Below, one piece after another: positions 62,686 to 64,000 of a stretch of DNA of 64,000 bases. Within the stretch, counting starts at the first letter, position 1; each line of letters opens with the position of its first letter. This DNA comes from Eutreptiella sp. 'Long Island Sound 2002' (taxonomy: Eukaryota; Euglenozoa; Euglenophyceae; Eutreptiales; Eutreptiaceae). The DNA is taken from NCBI GenBank assembly GCA_964036045.1, contig OZ038381.1:102739367-102803366 (forward strand), given 5' to 3'. The notes beneath the pieces were generated by a model. That model did not search any database. It was not told the origin of the DNA and worked only from the letters and a program-made list of their open reading frames with translations. Both the position numbers and the translations under genes were made by a program.

Positions 62686-62713
62686 TTTTGACCCTGCAAC
62701 TTGAGCCGCCTAA
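62686..62713. repeat. Right terminal inverted repeat of the DNA transposon
   Basis: Reverse complement of 9,420-9,447, perfect over 28 bp. GGCTTTAC follows at 62,714-62,721. Confidence 0.85.
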
Positions 62714-63120
62714 GGCTTTACTTCTTTGAGAGGCCTGCGAGGTTCTCAGTCTTTTGGAGGAAGGAGCAAGGGGTCTAGGAGATCCTGTCACAGGTCTCTG
62801 ACCCTCTCCAAGATTAGGAAAGCTCTTCGTGGTGCCACTGCTGACTTGGTTGGTAACCCGACGCCAGAAACTAGGGACCAGCTAGAGCATCTGATACCAC
62901 TCAAGGGTCACCTATGACCGTTGGACCTTCCCCTCACCGGGCATAGGCGAACCGCCTGGTTCCTGCCTTAACTCATACCCTGGTTGGTGTGAGAAGTCGG
63001 CCGAATCCGACTCCTGCGGCTATTCCGGTAAATCCCTTCGTGCAAAGGACAACGTGACCGCCCTAAAGGCATGTGGAGAACTCTAGACACGCTGGACTGG
63101 ACTGATGCGGTGGCGGCTGC
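62714..63120 (+). pseudogene. Element D gag, continuation after the DNA transposon
   Basis: The plus-strand frame SLTLSKIRKALRGATADLVG aligns with SLTRLEIRGTLRGATSELVG of the family-A gag. In another register ANRLVPALTHTLVGVRSRPN matches GNELVAGLTNTLGSLRSRPM, and a VENS-type stretch follows near 63.07 kb. Stops and shifts show decay. It resumes the gag interrupted at 9,419 and so proves the transposon boundaries. Confidence 0.75.
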
Positions 63121-63686
63121 CCCTTGCGCTGAAGCTGCTGCCTGTCAGAATGTGAACTGCAAGGAGCGAGCGAGAGCAGAGCAATTGTCGCCATCGCAAC
63201 TCGCCGTCGCCCGCACCAGGCAAACACATAGTGCGCAGGAGCTATGTAGAGCTGTGTAGATTTTTGTTGCCGCATTATTTATAATTATTTTCGCGATGTC
63301 CTAACATATCTCATTGTCTGCCGCTCTGTTGTTCCTGTCTGCAGGCATTCAGATTGTGTCACATGGCGTGGGATTGGGACTGGCAAAAGTCCTGAAAAAC
63401 CTCGTAGCCAGCAACGCCGGACAGTGGACCAGCTTGAGGAAACTGCTGCATTGTCTCGTGCTCATGTTGCTCTGTGCCTGGTGTAGTACGCAGCCACAAA
63501 ATCAAGCAGGATCAAAGCATCAAGCAGGATTAAACGTGCGTTAGAATCAAGCAGGATCCAAGCATCAGGCAGGATCAAGCGTGCGGCGGCTTTAAAACAT
63601 ATTTGGTTAGATGGAGAAACATTTTCTGTGATGGCTACAAGATTTGGATGAAAAGATCCTGGTTTTCACGATGTGAGATCTAATAG
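63121..63686. other. No gene seen, contains a short tandem repeat
   Basis: Homology to the family-A gag fades. Short open frames have no recognisable content. The only structure is the repeat at 63,500-63,585. Confidence 0.4.
63500..63585. repeat. Tandem repeat, two 41-bp units with a 4-bp spacer
   Basis: Two copies beginning AATCAAGCAGGATC and ending CGTGCG, with four substitutions. Each unit itself contains two half-copies of ATCAAGCAGGAT. Confidence 0.85.
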
Positions 63687-64000
63687 AGCTGCCGTGGACA
63701 ACAGATACTCCCAAAAATTACCAGGTTGATTGCCAACATCAGAAGAAGTGGGACAAAGCTACGGGATGAGAAAAAAGAGCAACAGCGGAGTCTAAAGGAA
63801 ATGGACACCCCTACCGACACCGCCTCAGAAGCTCACAGCCTGACATCCTACATCCACGAAGACCACGCGGAGAAGAAGACTCAGACTGGCGACATGTTTA
63901 AACGCCTGATGATCAAGGTCGACACTGAAGTAGCGAAAGACAAACGCAACCATGGCGCCGCGCAGAATTACCCGTGTGTGGTCATCATGGACTGGGTCTG
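63687..64000 (+). CDS. Partial open frame at the window edge, unknown
   Basis: After TAG at 63,684-63,686 the plus frame is open to the end of the window (about 104 codons): RLIANIRRSGTKLRDEKKEQ, then a charged helical stretch, then NYPCVVIMDWV. The composition looks coding and helical. It may be an exon of a gene or another decayed element. No family is recognised. Confidence 0.35.

Larger units (their letters stand above)
9420..62713 (-). mobile_element. DNA transposon with 28-bp TIRs, expanded by nested insertions
   Basis: The two ends are perfect inverted repeats of 28 bp starting TTAGGCGGCTCAAG, flanked by the 8-bp direct repeat GGCTTTAC at 9,412-9,419 and 62,714-62,721. The flanking DNA on both sides is one gag gene, so the insertion site is confirmed. 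Subtracting the LINE at 44.3-59.7 kb, the LINE at 36.5-43.3 kb with its duplication, and the LTR element at 11.6-35.6 kb leaves about 6.4 kb. The remaining segments carry minus-strand reading frames with short palindrome-bearing introns. An 8-bp duplication occurs in hAT, Zisupton/KDZ and some other superfamilies. I cannot assign one from the protein fragments. Confidence 0.8.

Noticed and set aside
1-64000. A host cellular gene
   Set aside because: Every frame with recognisable content belongs to a mobile element. The only unexplained candidate is the partial frame at 63,687-64,000.

Overview
The window is repeat-rich eukaryotic nuclear DNA. It holds reverse-transcriptase retroelements of two classes, spliceosomal-type introns and initiator-tRNA primer sites. 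I recognise no housekeeping gene, no rRNA and no intact functional tRNA. Almost every base can be assigned to a transposable element (TE). The species cannot be fixed from sequence alone. The Ty3/Gypsy pol proteins remind me of those in alveolate algae (dinoflagellate or chromerid type), but that is an impression, not a result.

Layout. (1) 1-8.1 kb, minus strand: a decayed Ty3/Gypsy chromovirus (family A) with gag, protease, a Dam-methyltransferase-like domain, RT, RNase H, integrase and chromodomain. (2) 8.1-9.4 kb: AT-rich DNA with a tRNA-like hairpin, then the start of a second family-A gag on the plus strand (element D). (3) 9,420-62,713: one DNA transposon, defined by 28-bp perfect terminal inverted repeats and an 8-bp target duplication (GGCTTTAC) that splits the element D gag, which resumes at 62,714. 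The transposon is about 53.3 kb now but only about 6.4 kb once later insertions are removed. Its genes run on the minus strand and contain ~70-nt introns, each carrying an 18-24 bp palindrome of consensus TGCGCGAGGCCTCGCGCA. (4) Inside it sit three later insertions. The first is a Ty3/Gypsy element with 2.35-kb LTRs (11,611-35,589), which is itself split by a younger Ty3/Gypsy element with 533-bp LTRs (20,422-31,216). The second is a 5'-truncated LINE (36,549-43,320, plus strand) flanked by an ~800-bp direct duplication. The third is an apparently full-length 15.35-kb LINE (44,309-59,661, minus strand) with a 12-bp target duplication. (5) 62.7-64 kb: the rest of element D gag, a short tandem repeat and an open frame running off the edge.

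How it fits together. This is a four-level nest: element D gag, then the DNA transposon, then the outer Ty3 element, then the inner Ty3 element. Conceptual removal of each insertion brings the flanking reading frames back into register, so the order of events can be read directly. All coding regions except the inner pol carry stops or frameshifts. The inner element (7 differences counted by eye between its LTRs, and one intact 1,684-codon pol frame) is the youngest.

The points most worth follow-up are the palindrome-bearing introns of the DNA transposon, the Dam-like methyltransferase domain between protease and RT in three Ty3 lineages, and the third LINE reading frame with a Ulp1-like cysteine-peptidase signature.
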